Below are positions 35,543 through 44,077 of a stretch of 64,000 nt of DNA, piece after piece. Source of the DNA: AP-16 sp046727735 (lineage in GTDB: Bacteria; Pseudomonadota; Alphaproteobacteria; Rhizobiales; Xanthobacteraceae). The notes under the pieces are model-generated. The model saw only the letters and a list, made by a program, of their open reading frames with translations. It did not search any database and was not told where the DNA came from. The position numbers and the translations under genes were made by a program. The stretch lies in contig JBKPDF010000028.1 of the NCBI GenBank assembly GCA_046727735.1, positions 1 through 64,000 on the forward strand, given 5' to 3'. Each line of letters starts with the position of its first letter. Position 1 is the stretch's first letter.

Positions 35543-36382
35543 ATGCCCAGCATCGCCGAGAAGCGCCGCGTGTTTCGTGCGCTCCATGAGCGCGGCTGCT
35601 TCGTCATTCCCAATCCGTGGGATATCGGCAGCGCGCGCTATCTCCAGCATCTCGGCTTCAAAGCGATCGCCACCACGAGCTCGGGTGCGGCCTGGTCGCT
35701 GGGATTGCCGGACAACGCCGTCGGCCGCGATGGCATGTTGGCGCATGTCAGAACGATCGTGGCCGCCAGCGATCTGCCGGTGAACGCCGATTTCGAATCC
35801 GGCTATGCGTCCTCGCCTGCCGAAGTCGGTGAGAGCGTGCGGATGTGCGTCGATACCGGGGTTGCCGGGCTGTCGATCGAAGATTCGACCGGGGACGAGA
35901 CAAATCCGTTGTTCCCGCTTGCGGATGCGGTCGCGCGGATGCGGGCGGCGCGGGCCGCGATCGACGCCAAGGACCCGGATGCCGTGCTGGTTGGGCGCGC
36001 CGAATGCCTGCTCGTCGGCCGCACGGATCTAGGCGAGATCATCGCGCGGCTCAGGGCCTATGCGGATGCGGGCGCGGATTGCCTCTATGCGCCGGGACTG
36101 CGGGCGCGCGAGCAGATCGCGCGGATCGTGGAAGCGGTTCATCCCAAACCGGTGAACGTGCTGATCGGCGGTGCGCTCGGATTCACGGTGAAGGATTTGG
36201 CCGACCTCGGCGTGCGGCGGATCAGTGTCGGCGGGGCGCTCGCGCGCGCGGCGTGGGGCGGCTTCATTCGCGCGGCGCGTGCGATGGCGGAAGCAGGGAG
36301 TTTCGAGGCGTTGGCCGATTCGGTGCCGTTTGCGGAGCTCAACGGCTTTTTCCGCCAGGATCTCGCGCGCCGGCGGCCCTGA
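35543..36382 (+). CDS. Isocitrate lyase/PEP mutase superfamily protein
   Basis: A 279-residue TIM-barrel protein of the ICL/PEP mutase family (COG2513 side). Mg-binding features are LPVNADFESGYASSPAEV and VAGLSIEDSTG; TTSSGAAWSLGLPD is the usual substrate-loop start. The hallmark KxCG-type catalytic loop of isocitrate lyase is not present, and ARTDA appears as GRAECLLVGRTD. Members include oxaloacetate hydrolases/decarboxylases and methylisocitrate lyase-like enzymes; the exact reaction is open. It starts after a gagagagg site, 173 bp after the dehydratase. Confidence 0.85.
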   Translation: MPSIAEKRRVFRALHERGCFVIPNPWDIGSARYLQHLGFKAIATTSSGAAWSLGLPDNAVGRDGMLAHVRTIVAASDLPVNADFESGYASSPAEVGESVRMCVDTGVAGLSIEDSTGDETNPLFPLADAVARMRAARAAIDAKDPDAVLVGRAECLLVGRTDLGEIIARLRAYADAGADCLYAPGLRAREQIARIVEAVHPKPVNVLIGGALGFTVKDLADLGVRRISVGGALARAAWGGFIRAARAMAEAGSFEALADSVPFAELNGFFRQDLARRRP

Positions 36383-36405
36383 GCGATGAAGTCCGTCCAG
36401 CTCCG

Positions 36406-36867
36406 ATGAATGCCATGGCGCAAATGCGCCGCGCCGGCGCGCGAGACGTCGCCGCGGTCAATGCACTCCAGCACGCCGCTTATGCGAGAAATCGTGTCAT
36501 TCTGGGGGTCGAGCCGCTGCCGTTGATGGTCGACTACGCGACGATCGTGGCCGATTACGAGGTCTGGCTCCTGGAAGACGGCGAGGCGCTCGAAGGCGTG
36601 TTGATCCTCGAACCGCGGCCGGACGATCTCCTGATTTGGAGCGTCGCGGTCGGGCCCGAGGTGCAAGGACGCGGCATCGGCAATCGCTTGCTCGAGATCG
36701 CGCAGGCGCGCGCCCGCGAGCTCGGCCGCCGCAAGGTACGGCTCTATACCGGGGAAAAGCTCGTCGGCAACGTCGCCTGGTACGAGCGACACGGTTTCGT
36801 GCGCGAGCGCGTCGAGGACTTGGGGGATCGCCGCGCGGTCCATATGATGAAAACCTTGGAGGACTAA
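36406..36867 (+). CDS. GNAT family N-acetyltransferase
   Basis: A 153-residue acetyltransferase. The acetyl-CoA binding motif A reads SVAVGPEVQGRGIGNRLLEIAQARA (Q/RxxGxG/A as QGRGIG, residues about 86-91), with motif B as KLVGNVAWYERHGF. N-terminal RRAGARDVAAVNALQHAAY is the usual first strand-helix. It acetylates an unknown amine. It begins 23 bp after the PEP-mutase-family stop; whether it shares that transcript is uncertain. A family B palindrome begins at its stop codon. Confidence 0.87.
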   Translation: MNAMAQMRRAGARDVAAVNALQHAAYARNRVILGVEPLPLMVDYATIVADYEVWLLEDGEALEGVLILEPRPDDLLIWSVAVGPEVQGRGIGNRLLEIAQARARELGRRKVRLYTGEKLVGNVAWYERHGFVRERVEDLGDRRAVHMMKTLED

Positions 36868-36960
36868 GGCCTCGTCATTGCCGGCTTGTCCGGCTTGTCC
36901 CGGCAATGAGGTCGGCCCTGCGGCATGGATGCGCGGGTCGAGCGCACGGATGACGAGGCC
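36868..36960. repeat. MITE-like palindrome, family B (copy)
   Basis: Perfect 11-base terminal inverted repeats GGCCTCGTCAT / ATGACGAGGCC at 36868-36878 and 36950-36960, with inner pairing (cattgccgg with ccggcaatg). It lies between the GNAT stop and the SDR ribosome site. Confidence 0.75.
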
Positions 36961-36976
36961 GGAGAAGGAGGCCGCA

Positions 36977-37735
36977 GTGGCCGGACGGTTGAAGGGAAAG
37001 ATCGCGCTCGTCACCGCGGCCGGGCAAGGGATCGGCCGCGCCATTGCCGAAGCCTTCGTGGCCGAGGGCGCCAAGGTCATCGCCACCGACATGGACCCCG
37101 GCAAGCTCAAAGGGTTACGCGGCGCCGAGCGCGAAAAGCTCGACGTGCGCTCGAGCGAAGCGGTCGAAACACTCGCGAAGGACCTCGCGCGCAGGATCGG
37201 ACCGGTCGAAGTGCTGGTGAATTGCGCCGGCTTCGTTCACCACGGCTCGGTGCTCGACTGCTCGGAAGCCGACTGGGATTTCTCCTTCGACCTCAACGTG
37301 AAATCGATGCATCGCACGATCAAGGCGTTTCTGCCTGCGATGCTCAAGGGCAAGAAGGGCGCGATCGTCAACATCGCGTCCGGCGCATCCTCTGTGCGCG
37401 GCATCCCCAATCGATACGTGTACGGCGCCACCAAGGCGGCGGTGATCGGGCTGACCAAGGCGGTCGCCGCGGATTTCATCAAGCGCGGTATCCGCGCCAA
37501 TGCCATCTGTCCGGGAACGATCCAGTCGCCCTCGCTCGACGAGCGGATCGCGGCGCTTGCGAAATCGACCGAGCAGCCGCTCGCCGCGGTGCGCCGCAGT
37601 TTCGTCGATCGCCAGCCGATGGGCCGGCTCGGCACGCCCCAGGAAGTCGCGATGCTCGCGGTCTATCTCGCCTCCGACGAATCGAGCTTCACCACCGGCC
37701 ACATCCATCTGGTCGACGGCGGCTTTGCGCTGTAG
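36977..37735 (+). CDS. SDR oxidoreductase, 2-keto-3-deoxy-fuconate dehydrogenase/BDH2-like
   Basis: A 252-residue classical SDR. GTG 36977 is chosen because aggagg lies five bases upstream and VAGRLKGKIALVTAAGQGIG then starts correctly. Motifs: TAAGQGIGRA, NCAGFVHHG, Ser in NIASGASS and YGATK (catalytic YxxxK), then GTIQSPSLDER. The D in IATDMDP after beta-2 favours NAD. The sequence pattern recalls 2-keto-3-deoxy-L-fuconate 4-dehydrogenase and BDH2-like enzymes. With the upstream aldonate dehydratase, oxidation of a 2-keto-3-deoxy acid is plausible, but this is inference from context. Confidence 0.85.
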   Translation: MAGRLKGKIALVTAAGQGIGRAIAEAFVAEGAKVIATDMDPGKLKGLRGAEREKLDVRSSEAVETLAKDLARRIGPVEVLVNCAGFVHHGSVLDCSEADWDFSFDLNVKSMHRTIKAFLPAMLKGKKGAIVNIASGASSVRGIPNRYVYGATKAAVIGLTKAVAADFIKRGIRANAICPGTIQSPSLDERIAALAKSTEQPLAAVRRSFVDRQPMGRLGTPQEVAMLAVYLASDESSFTTGHIHLVDGGFAL

Positions 37736-37793
37736 GCGGTCCGGGAACAGCAAACGAAACTCCAAAATTCGGAATCGAGAAGGAGGAACCGAG

Positions 37794-38777
37794 GTGCAAG
37801 TGCTGATCATTGGGGCGGCCGGCATGGTCGGCCGCAAGCTTGTCGAGCGGCTCGTTCGCGAGAAGGCGCTCGACGGGAAACCAATCGACAAGCTCACGCT
37901 GGTCGACGTCGTCGCTCCGGCCCGGCCCGCAGGATTTCCCGGAGCGATCGAGACGATCGCGGCGGACCTATCCGCGCCGGGCCAAGCCGAAGCGATGATC
38001 GCCGGCCGCCCCGACGTGATCTTTCACCTCGCCGCGGTGGTGTCCGGCGAGGCGGAAGCGGATTTCGACAAAGGTTACCGCATCAATCTCGACGGCACCC
38101 GCGCCCTGCTCGAAGCGATCCGCAAGGCGGGCGACGGCTATCATCCCAAGGTGGTGTACACCTCCTCGGCGGCGGTGTTCGGCGCGCCGTTTCCGGAAGC
38201 GATCCACGACGAGTTCCATCTCACGCCGCTGACCTCGTACGGAACCCAGAAGGCGATCGGCGAGCTTTTGCTTGCCGATTATCACCGGCGCGGTTTTCTC
38301 GACGGCGTCGGGTTGCGGTTTCCCACGATCTGCGTGCGGCCCGGCAGGCCCAATAAGGCGGCGTCCGGTTTCTTCTCCTCGATCATCCGTGAGCCTCTGG
38401 TGGGCGAGGAAGCGGTGCTGCCGGTTGCCGAGACGGTGCGCCACACGCATGCGAGCCCGCGCTCCGCGGTTGGGTTCCTCGTGCACGCGGCCTCGCTGTC
38501 GCGCGAGGCGCTCGGCGAGCGGATCAATCTCACGATGCCGGGGGTATCCTGCACGGTCGGCGAGGAGATCGAGGCGCTGCGGCGAATCGCCGGAGACAAG
38601 GTCGCGGCCCGCATTCGCCGCGAGCACGATCCGACGATCGCCCGGATCGTCGGCGGCTGGCCGCAGCGGCTCGAGGCGAAGCGCGCGCGGGCGCTCGGCT
38701 TCCGGGCGGAGGCGAGCTTCGATGAGATCGTCCGCGCCCACATCGAGGACGAGCTCGCCGGCAAGATCGCAGCGTAA
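37794..38777 (+). CDS. NAD-dependent epimerase/dehydratase family, D-erythronate dehydrogenase (DenD)-like
   Basis: A 327-residue extended SDR starting at GTG 37794 with aggagg seven bases upstream. The Rossmann motif is IIGAAGMVGRKL (GxxGxxG), followed by DVIFHLAAVVSGEAEADFDKGYRINLDGT and the catalytic SYGTQKAIGE (YxxxK), with Ser in YTSSAAVFG. The pattern including RFPTICVRPGRPNKAASGFFSSIIREPL is that of DenD-like proteins, which oxidise D-erythronate at C2. This would fit a four-carbon sugar-acid route in the same gene group. It lies 58 bp after the SDR gene, probably in one operon. Confidence 0.83.
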   Translation: MQVLIIGAAGMVGRKLVERLVREKALDGKPIDKLTLVDVVAPARPAGFPGAIETIAADLSAPGQAEAMIAGRPDVIFHLAAVVSGEAEADFDKGYRINLDGTRALLEAIRKAGDGYHPKVVYTSSAAVFGAPFPEAIHDEFHLTPLTSYGTQKAIGELLLADYHRRGFLDGVGLRFPTICVRPGRPNKAASGFFSSIIREPLVGEEAVLPVAETVRHTHASPRSAVGFLVHAASLSREALGERINLTMPGVSCTVGEEIEALRRIAGDKVAARIRREHDPTIARIVGGWPQRLEAKRARALGFRAEASFDEIVRAHIEDELAGKIAA

Positions 38778-38781
38778 ATAA

Positions 38782-38879
38782 CCTCCCCGGAGGCGAGGTC
38801 GCCGGCCGAAGGCCGGCGGGGGGCGACCCCGACCCCGGCTCGAGGCTATCGCCTCTCGCCGACCCTCCCCTTCGGGGAG
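38782..38879. repeat. Dispersed palindrome, family A (copy 3)
   Basis: Starts cctccccggaggcgaggtcg, contains an inner ggccgaaggcc hairpin and accccggctcgaggc, and ends ccctccccttcggggag. It ends 14 bp before the sfsA start codon, so it directly abuts that gene's ribosome site. Confidence 0.85.
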
Positions 38880-38893
38880 CGAAAGGAGAGTCC

Positions 38894-39607
38894 GTGCAGT
38901 TTGCCAAACCACTCATCCCCGCGACGCTCGTGCGCCGTTACAAGCGCTTCCTGGCCGACGTCGTGCTGCCGTCCGGGGAGGAGACAACCGTCCACGTCGC
39001 CAACCCGGGTGCGATGACGGGCCTGGCCGCGCCGGGCTCGCGGGTGTTGTTGTCGCGCTCCGCCAATGCGGCGCGCAAGCTGCCGCTGAGTTGGGAGCTC
39101 GTCGAGGTGGATCTCGGCTGCGGCCGCGAGCTCGTCGGCATCAATACCGGAAACCCCAACCTGCTCGTCGCCGAGGCGCTGCGCCAAAACCTGATTCCGG
39201 AGCTGCGGGATTATCGTTCGGTGCGCCGCGAAATCCGCTACGGCCGAAACTGCCGGGTCGACTTCCTGCTCGAAGCGCCGGACCGCCCGCCGTGCTATCT
39301 CGAGATCAAGAACGTGCACCTGATGCGGCAGCCCGCGCTCGCCGAGTTCCCCGATTGCGTCACTGCGCGCGGGGAAAAGCACCTCGACGAGCTCGCCGGC
39401 ATGGTTGCGGTCGGGGCGCGTGCGATCCTGGTGTTCATCATCCAGATTGGCTCGGCGGCGCGTTTTTCGCTGGCGGACGACATCGATCCGGCCTACGCGG
39501 CCGCGTTCGGCCGGGCTCGGGCTCGCGGCGTCGAGGCATTCGCCTGGCGTTGCGGCCTCAGCGAGCACGCGATCGCGATCGAAGCACCGGTCCCGATCGG
39601 CCGCTGA
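38894..39607 (+). CDS. sfsA: DNA/RNA nuclease SfsA
   Basis: A 237-residue SfsA protein, originally named for sugar fermentation stimulation and structurally a nucleic-acid-binding nuclease-like protein. Family signatures: LIPATLVRRYKRFLADVVLP, VHVANPGAMTGLAAPG, GINTGNPN, then the nuclease core RVDFLLE...CYLEIKNVHLM and FPDCVTARGEKHLDEL. The D-ExK arrangement (VDFLLE, EIK) matches PD-(D/E)xK enzymes. GTG 38894 is used with aaaggag upstream. It is followed by map in the same direction, an order commonly seen in Bradyrhizobium relatives. Confidence 0.93.
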   Translation: MQFAKPLIPATLVRRYKRFLADVVLPSGEETTVHVANPGAMTGLAAPGSRVLLSRSANAARKLPLSWELVEVDLGCGRELVGINTGNPNLLVAEALRQNLIPELRDYRSVRREIRYGRNCRVDFLLEAPDRPPCYLEIKNVHLMRQPALAEFPDCVTARGEKHLDELAGMVAVGARAILVFIIQIGSAARFSLADDIDPAYAAAFGRARARGVEAFAWRCGLSEHAIAIEAPVPIGR

Positions 39608-39701
39608 GGCGATCCTTGCGCGCGCAACGCGCCGGCTTACATTCTGAGGACAGAGCGGCGGCGGTGTGGCCGCGGGGACGCGGCCACGCCCGCGAGCGAA
39701 C

Positions 39702-40526
39702 ATGACCTATGTGGACGCGGCGCTCGCGCCGCTGCGCAAAACCGGACAGATCAAGCTCTACGGCGACGACGCGTTCGCCGGGATGCGCAAGGCGGGCCGG
39801 CTCGTCGCCGAATGCCTCGATATGCTGGCGGGGGAGGTCAGGCCCGGGGTGCCGACCGCGCGGCTCGACCGCCTGGTGCTGGAGTGCGCGCTCGATCACT
39901 GCGCGTTGCCCGCGACGCTGATGTACCGCGGCTACGCCAAATCGACCTGCACGTCGATCAATCACGTCGTGTGTCACGGCATCCCGAACGACAAGCCGCT
40001 CAAATCGGGGGACATCGTCAATATCGACGTGACGCTGATCCTGGACGGTTGGCACGGCGATTCGAGCCGCATGTTTCCGGTCGGCGACATTCCGCGTCGC
40101 GCCGAGCGGCTGATCGACGTCACCTACGAGGCGATGATGCGCGGCATCGCCGCGGTAAGACCGGGCGGCACCACCGGGGACATCGGGGCGGCGATCCAGA
40201 GCTATGTCGAGCCGCAGCACATGAGCGTCGTGCGCGACTTCTGCGGTCACGGGCTCGGGCGGCTGTTCCACGACGAGCCCAACATCGTGCACGTCGGCCG
40301 TCCCGGCGAGGGCATCGAGCTCAAGCCCGGGATGCTGTTCACGATCGAGCCGATGATCAATCTCGGCCGGCCGCACGTCAAAGTGCTGTCCGACGGCTGG
40401 ACCGCGGTCACCCGCGACCGCTCGCTTTCCGCGCAGTTCGAGCACACCGTCGGGGTGACCGAGAAGGGTGCCGAGATTTTTACGCTGTCGCCCAAGGGAT
40501 TGCACAAGCCGCCGTATCGGGCGTGA
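39702..40526 (+). CDS. map: Type I methionine aminopeptidase
   Basis: A 274-residue enzyme removing the initiator methionine from nascent proteins. The five metal ligands are in place: D in VNIDVTLILDG, D in WHGDSSRMF, H in CGHGLGRLFHDEP, E in FTIEPMIN and E in AQFEHTVGV. The substrate His and CTSINHVVCHGIP block are also conserved. ATG 39702 lies 95 bp after sfsA, probably co-transcribed. In relatives, radC typically follows; here an LLM oxidoreductase gene intervenes. Confidence 0.95.
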   Translation: MTYVDAALAPLRKTGQIKLYGDDAFAGMRKAGRLVAECLDMLAGEVRPGVPTARLDRLVLECALDHCALPATLMYRGYAKSTCTSINHVVCHGIPNDKPLKSGDIVNIDVTLILDGWHGDSSRMFPVGDIPRRAERLIDVTYEAMMRGIAAVRPGGTTGDIGAAIQSYVEPQHMSVVRDFCGHGLGRLFHDEPNIVHVGRPGEGIELKPGMLFTIEPMINLGRPHVKVLSDGWTAVTRDRSLSAQFEHTVGVTEKGAEIFTLSPKGLHKPPYRA

Positions 40527-40668
40527 CCCGCGAGCCTGGGTTGGGCGAGATGCTCAAGTACAAAGCAAAAGGAAAACATGATCAAACGCTAGCTGTATTG
40601 AGCTAACAGTCTGATCGCCGGCCACCAGCAACCCGTCGCAGCTCGGTCCAAGTCAAGCGCCAATACCC

Positions 40669-41607
40669 ATGAAGTTCGGCATTCATCACTCGTCCTGGCT
40701 AGACAGCCTCGACCCAGTCGAGTCGTTCGAAACCCTGAAGGCGAAGGCGCAGTGGGCTGAAGATCATGGCTTTGTCTGGCTCTCGGTAATGGACCACATG
40801 ATCCAGATCCCGGGCGTGGGCGCGCCCGATGAGCCCGTCATGGAAAGCTGGGCCGTGCTCGCGGGCCTAGCCGCCGTGACGAGCCGCATCCGACTGGCCA
40901 CCCTGGCGACGGCGGTCGGTTATCGAAATCCAGCGCATCTCGCCAAGATCGCGGCGAGCGTCGATGTAATGAGCCGGGGACGGCTGACGCTCGGTATCGG
41001 TGCCGGCTTTTTCGAAGATGAATACAGGCAATACGGTTGGGCGTTCCCGCCTCGACCGGCGACCCGTATCCGGCAGATGGAGGAAGCGGTTCAATTGATC
41101 TTGAAAATGTGGACCGAGCCGCGGACGACCTTCCACGGCCGGTATTTCGACGTCGAGGATGCGATCCTCGAGCCGAAACCGGTCCAGAAGCCGCGTCCGC
41201 CGGTGATGATAGCCGGCGGCGGCGAACAGATGACACTACGTGCGGTCGCCCGTCTTGCTGACGCGTGCAATTTGGTCCGCGGCGATGTTGCAGAAGCACG
41301 GCGTAAGCTGGCTGTGCTGCGCTGGCATTGCGACGCGGTAAATCGGGACTACGACACGATCGAAAAAACCCATGTCCAGCGCTGGGCGCTTGCCCACGAT
41401 GCGGCCGCGGTAGCGAGGAAGCGTGCGCACCTCGCCGCCCGCGGACCGTTGAGCGGCTTTGTCGGTACCGTGTCCGAGGCCATCGATGTCATTGGGCAAT
41501 ACCGCAACGCAGGCATCGACCTGCTGATCAACAGCTATAGCTATCTTTGGAACGACGTAGAGACCCGCGAACTTTTCGTATCGGATGTCATGCCTCACTT
41601 TGCCTGA
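40669..41607 (+). CDS. LLM class flavin-dependent oxidoreductase
   Basis: A 312-residue bacterial-luciferase-like TIM-barrel protein, F420- or FMN-dependent. Blocks are FGIHHSSW, AEDHGFVWLSVMDH, RIRLATLATAVGYRNPAHLAKIAASVDVMSRGRLTLGIGAGFFEDEYRQYG, then EPKPVQKPRPPVMIAGGGEQMTLR and a C-terminal GIDLLINSYSY. Members of this subclass often prefer F420. The gene sits between map and the damaged radC and uses a less GC-extreme codon choice than its neighbours, so it may have been inserted. Its substrate is unknown. Confidence 0.88.
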   Translation: MKFGIHHSSWLDSLDPVESFETLKAKAQWAEDHGFVWLSVMDHMIQIPGVGAPDEPVMESWAVLAGLAAVTSRIRLATLATAVGYRNPAHLAKIAASVDVMSRGRLTLGIGAGFFEDEYRQYGWAFPPRPATRIRQMEEAVQLILKMWTEPRTTFHGRYFDVEDAILEPKPVQKPRPPVMIAGGGEQMTLRAVARLADACNLVRGDVAEARRKLAVLRWHCDAVNRDYDTIEKTHVQRWALAHDAAAVARKRAHLAARGPLSGFVGTVSEAIDVIGQYRNAGIDLLINSYSYLWNDVETRELFVSDVMPHFA

Positions 41608-41804
41608 CGAGAGGCGAAAAATTGCGAGGACGGCCCGGCAAACCGCAGCGCAGCCCGGGCCAGCCCCCGCGCTCGCTGTGCTCGGCCGGAGCGACGGCGT
41701 CCACAAGGGAGCAGGAAGAGCGCCGCGTCCGGGAACGCCGCCGGCATTGGCAAAAATCCGCGATCCCGGCATGCTGACCCGGGTAAGGGAACCTGGAGCC
41801 CGGC

Positions 41805-42534
41805 ATGGCGGAGAAATCGGATCTGCAGGAAAGCGCCGCCGCCTCCGCCATCGCGGAAAGCGCCGCCGCATTATCACGGGCATCGCAAGCGGCTGCGCGC
41901 GCGGTTCCGCTAGGCCGGCGCGCAGGGACTCGCCGAATACGAGCTCATCGAGCTCGTGCTGTTCCGCGCGCTGCCGCGCCGCGACGTGAAACCGATCGCC
42001 AAGCAACTGCTGCAAAAATTCGGCTCGTTCGCCGAGGTGATTTCGGCGCCGCCGGCGCGCCTCGCGGAAGTCTCGGGGCTCGGCGAGGAGGCGATCACGG
42101 ATCTGAAAATCGTACAGGCGGCCGCCAACGAGCTGTTGCGCGGCGGCTTGCGGCAAAAGCCGGTGCTGTCGTCCTGGTCGGCGGTACTCGATTATTGCCG
42201 CACCGCCATGGCCTACGCCGACAAGGAAGAGTTGCGCGTGCTCTATCTCGACAAGCGCAACCAGCTGATCGCGGACGAACGGGCGCAGGTCGGAACCGTC
42301 GACCACACGCCGGTTTATCCACGCGAAGTAGTGAAGCGGGCGCTCGAAGTATCGGCGACCGCGATCATTCTCGTCCACAACCACCCGTCCGGCGACCCGA
42401 GCCCCTCGCGCGCCGACGTCGAGATGACGCAAGCCGTGGTCGAGGCCGCCCGCGCACTGGGCATCCGGTTGCACGATCACATCATCGTCGGGCGAGAGGG
42501 CCACGCGAGCTTCAAGGCGCTGGGGCTGATTTGA
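41805..42534 (+). pseudogene. radC: RadC (JAMM/MPN domain), frameshift and in-frame stop in the N-terminal part
   Basis: The C-terminal 192 codons (41956-42534) are a good RadC MPN domain: EYELIELVLFRALPRRDVKP, GLGEEAITDLK, then the JAMM motif HNHPSGDPSPSRAD. Upstream, the homologous HYHGHRKRLRARFR is in the same frame but is separated from it by TAG at 41911-41913, where relatives carry an ordinary codon. The likely N-terminus (ATG 41805, MAEKSDLQESAAAS) is in another frame, needing a one-base shift near 41866. Translation from GTG 41956 could still make the catalytic domain. Two lesions argue for decay; sequencing error is the alternative. Confidence 0.8.
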
Positions 42535-42881
42535 GGGGACGCAGGCCCGGCGTCTCGCGAGGGGCGGCGGCGCTTGCCGTCAGGCCCGCTCGAGGCTGCC
42601 AGAACCATAGTGAGCACTCGCGGCGCCGTTCGAACTCGCTCAACCCGACATCGGCGAGCCGCTGCGCTTCGAGCTCGCGCAGATCGCGGCGTGTTCTCGC
42701 TCGCCTCGACCAAATGCCGCCGAGCATTCGGCTCGTTCGAACGCCGCGGGCCAGCGCGCTTCGACACCACTCAAGCATTGGACTAGTGTGACAGGAAGCG
42801 GGCCGAAATGTTTCGGCGAGCACCGAAGCATTCGACCCGGCGCGCGAATAGGGTGTGCTCGTCCCATCCGGGATTTCGACG
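42535..42881. other. 347 bp intergenic, no gene recognised
   Basis: Short open frames here (for example 42574-42786) look like noise. The stretch separates radC from the ArsR-type regulator and must carry the latter's promoter; no clear boxes or operator were identified. Confidence 0.5.
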
Positions 42882-43592
42882 ATGGCCAGCAATGCCAGTT
42901 TTGCGAAGGTCGCGGCGCTCGCGGGAGATCCGACTCGCGCCGGGATGCTCCACGCCCTGATGGACGGCCGCGCGCTCACCGCATCCGAGCTGGCGCGCGT
43001 CGCGGGAATCACCCCGCAGACCGCGACTGGCCACTTGGCGCGCATGACCGCCGTCGGCCTGCTAACGGTGAAGAAGCAGGGCCGGCATCGGTACCACTGC
43101 CTCGCATCGGCCGCGGTGGCTCAGATGATGGAAAGCATCATGCAGGTGGCCTCCAGCCTGGAGGGTGAGCGCCCGAAGCTGACCGTCGGCCCGCGCGACA
43201 GGGCGTTGCGGGCGGCGCGCACCTGTTACGATCATCTTGCGGGACGCCTCGGCGTGTCGCTCGCCGATGCGCTAGTGGCCGCCGGCCATGCCGAGCTCGC
43301 CACCGATGCCGGCGTGATCACGAAGGGCGGAATCGAATTCCTGGCTCGGCTCGGCATCGATACCGGGGCACTGCTGTTGCGCCAGGGAAAGCGCCGGCCG
43401 GGTGTTCTTTGCAGGCCCTGCCTCGATTGGAGCGAGCGCCGGCCACATCTCGCGGGCGCCGTCGGCTCGGCGTTGTGTGCGCACAGCTTCGCCCGGGGAT
43501 GGATCCGGCGCGTCGACGGCAGCCGTGCCGTCACGATCACGCCAGATGGATACCGCGTGTTTCGCGAGCAATTCCACGCTCGACTGGGATAG
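42882..43592 (+). CDS. ArsR-type winged-helix transcriptional regulator with C-terminal domain
   Basis: A 236-residue regulator. Residues 1-85 are an ArsR-like winged helix: AALAGDPTRAGMLHALMDGRALTASELARVAGITPQTATGHLARMTAVGLLTVKKQGRHRYH. The C-terminal 140 residues contain RAARTCYDHLAGRLGVSLADALVA and CRPCLDWSERRPHLAGAVGSALC, a conserved block of this subfamily with a CxxC that might bind metal or sense redox. ATG 42882 is chosen at the first family residue; a GTG at 42855 adds nine codons. The target genes are unknown; the nearest candidates are the LLM oxidoreductase and clpS. Confidence 0.85.
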   Translation: MASNASFAKVAALAGDPTRAGMLHALMDGRALTASELARVAGITPQTATGHLARMTAVGLLTVKKQGRHRYHCLASAAVAQMMESIMQVASSLEGERPKLTVGPRDRALRAARTCYDHLAGRLGVSLADALVAAGHAELATDAGVITKGGIEFLARLGIDTGALLLRQGKRRPGVLCRPCLDWSERRPHLAGAVGSALCAHSFARGWIRRVDGSRAVTITPDGYRVFREQFHARLG

Positions 43593-43692
43593 CTCGCCGG
43601 CTGCGGTTCGCCCCGAATAGACGCCAGACTTGGCGCGTGCAAAAGTGTTCGATCTTGCGTGCCGCAGTGGCAGAAGGTCGGCAGTAGGCCCG

Positions 43693-43998
43693 ATGAGCGA
43701 CATCACGAGCAAGCCGCGCACCAAGGTCGAGGTGAAGACCGAGCGGCCGCGGCTGCACAAAGTGATCCTGCTCAACGACGACTATACGCCACGCGAGTTC
43801 GTCGTGACCGTGCTCAAAGTCGAGTTCCGCATGAATGAGAACCAGGCCTATATGGTGATGATCACGGCGCACAAGCGAGGCGCCTGCGTGGTCGCGGTGT
43901 TCACCAAGGACGTCGCCGAGAGCAAGGCGACGCGCGCGACCGAGATGGGCCGCAGCAAGGGTTACCCGCTCTTGTTCACGACCGAGCCGGAGGAGTAG
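43693..43998 (+). CDS. clpS: ATP-dependent Clp protease adaptor ClpS
   Basis: A 101-residue N-recognin that delivers N-degron substrates to ClpAP. The core LHKVILLNDDYTPREFVVTVLK holds the N-end pocket residues (N, D, D of LNDDYTP). The later segment AYMVMITAHKRGACVVAVFTKDVAESKATRATEMGRSKGYPL matches, although the usual HxxG is AHKRG. The pattern is closer to the second alphaproteobacterial ClpS paralogue. It lies at the left edge of the accessory island; nothing ties it to those genes except proximity (80 bp to the next start). Confidence 0.92.
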   Translation: MSDITSKPRTKVEVKTERPRLHKVILLNDDYTPREFVVTVLKVEFRMNENQAYMVMITAHKRGACVVAVFTKDVAESKATRATEMGRSKGYPLLFTTEPEE

Positions 43999-44077
43999 TA
44001 CCTCGTGCAGCGCGGGTCGTGCTATCGCCAAGCAATCGGCCGGGCGGCCTCGATCCGAACAAGAAGGCAAGCGCGTA

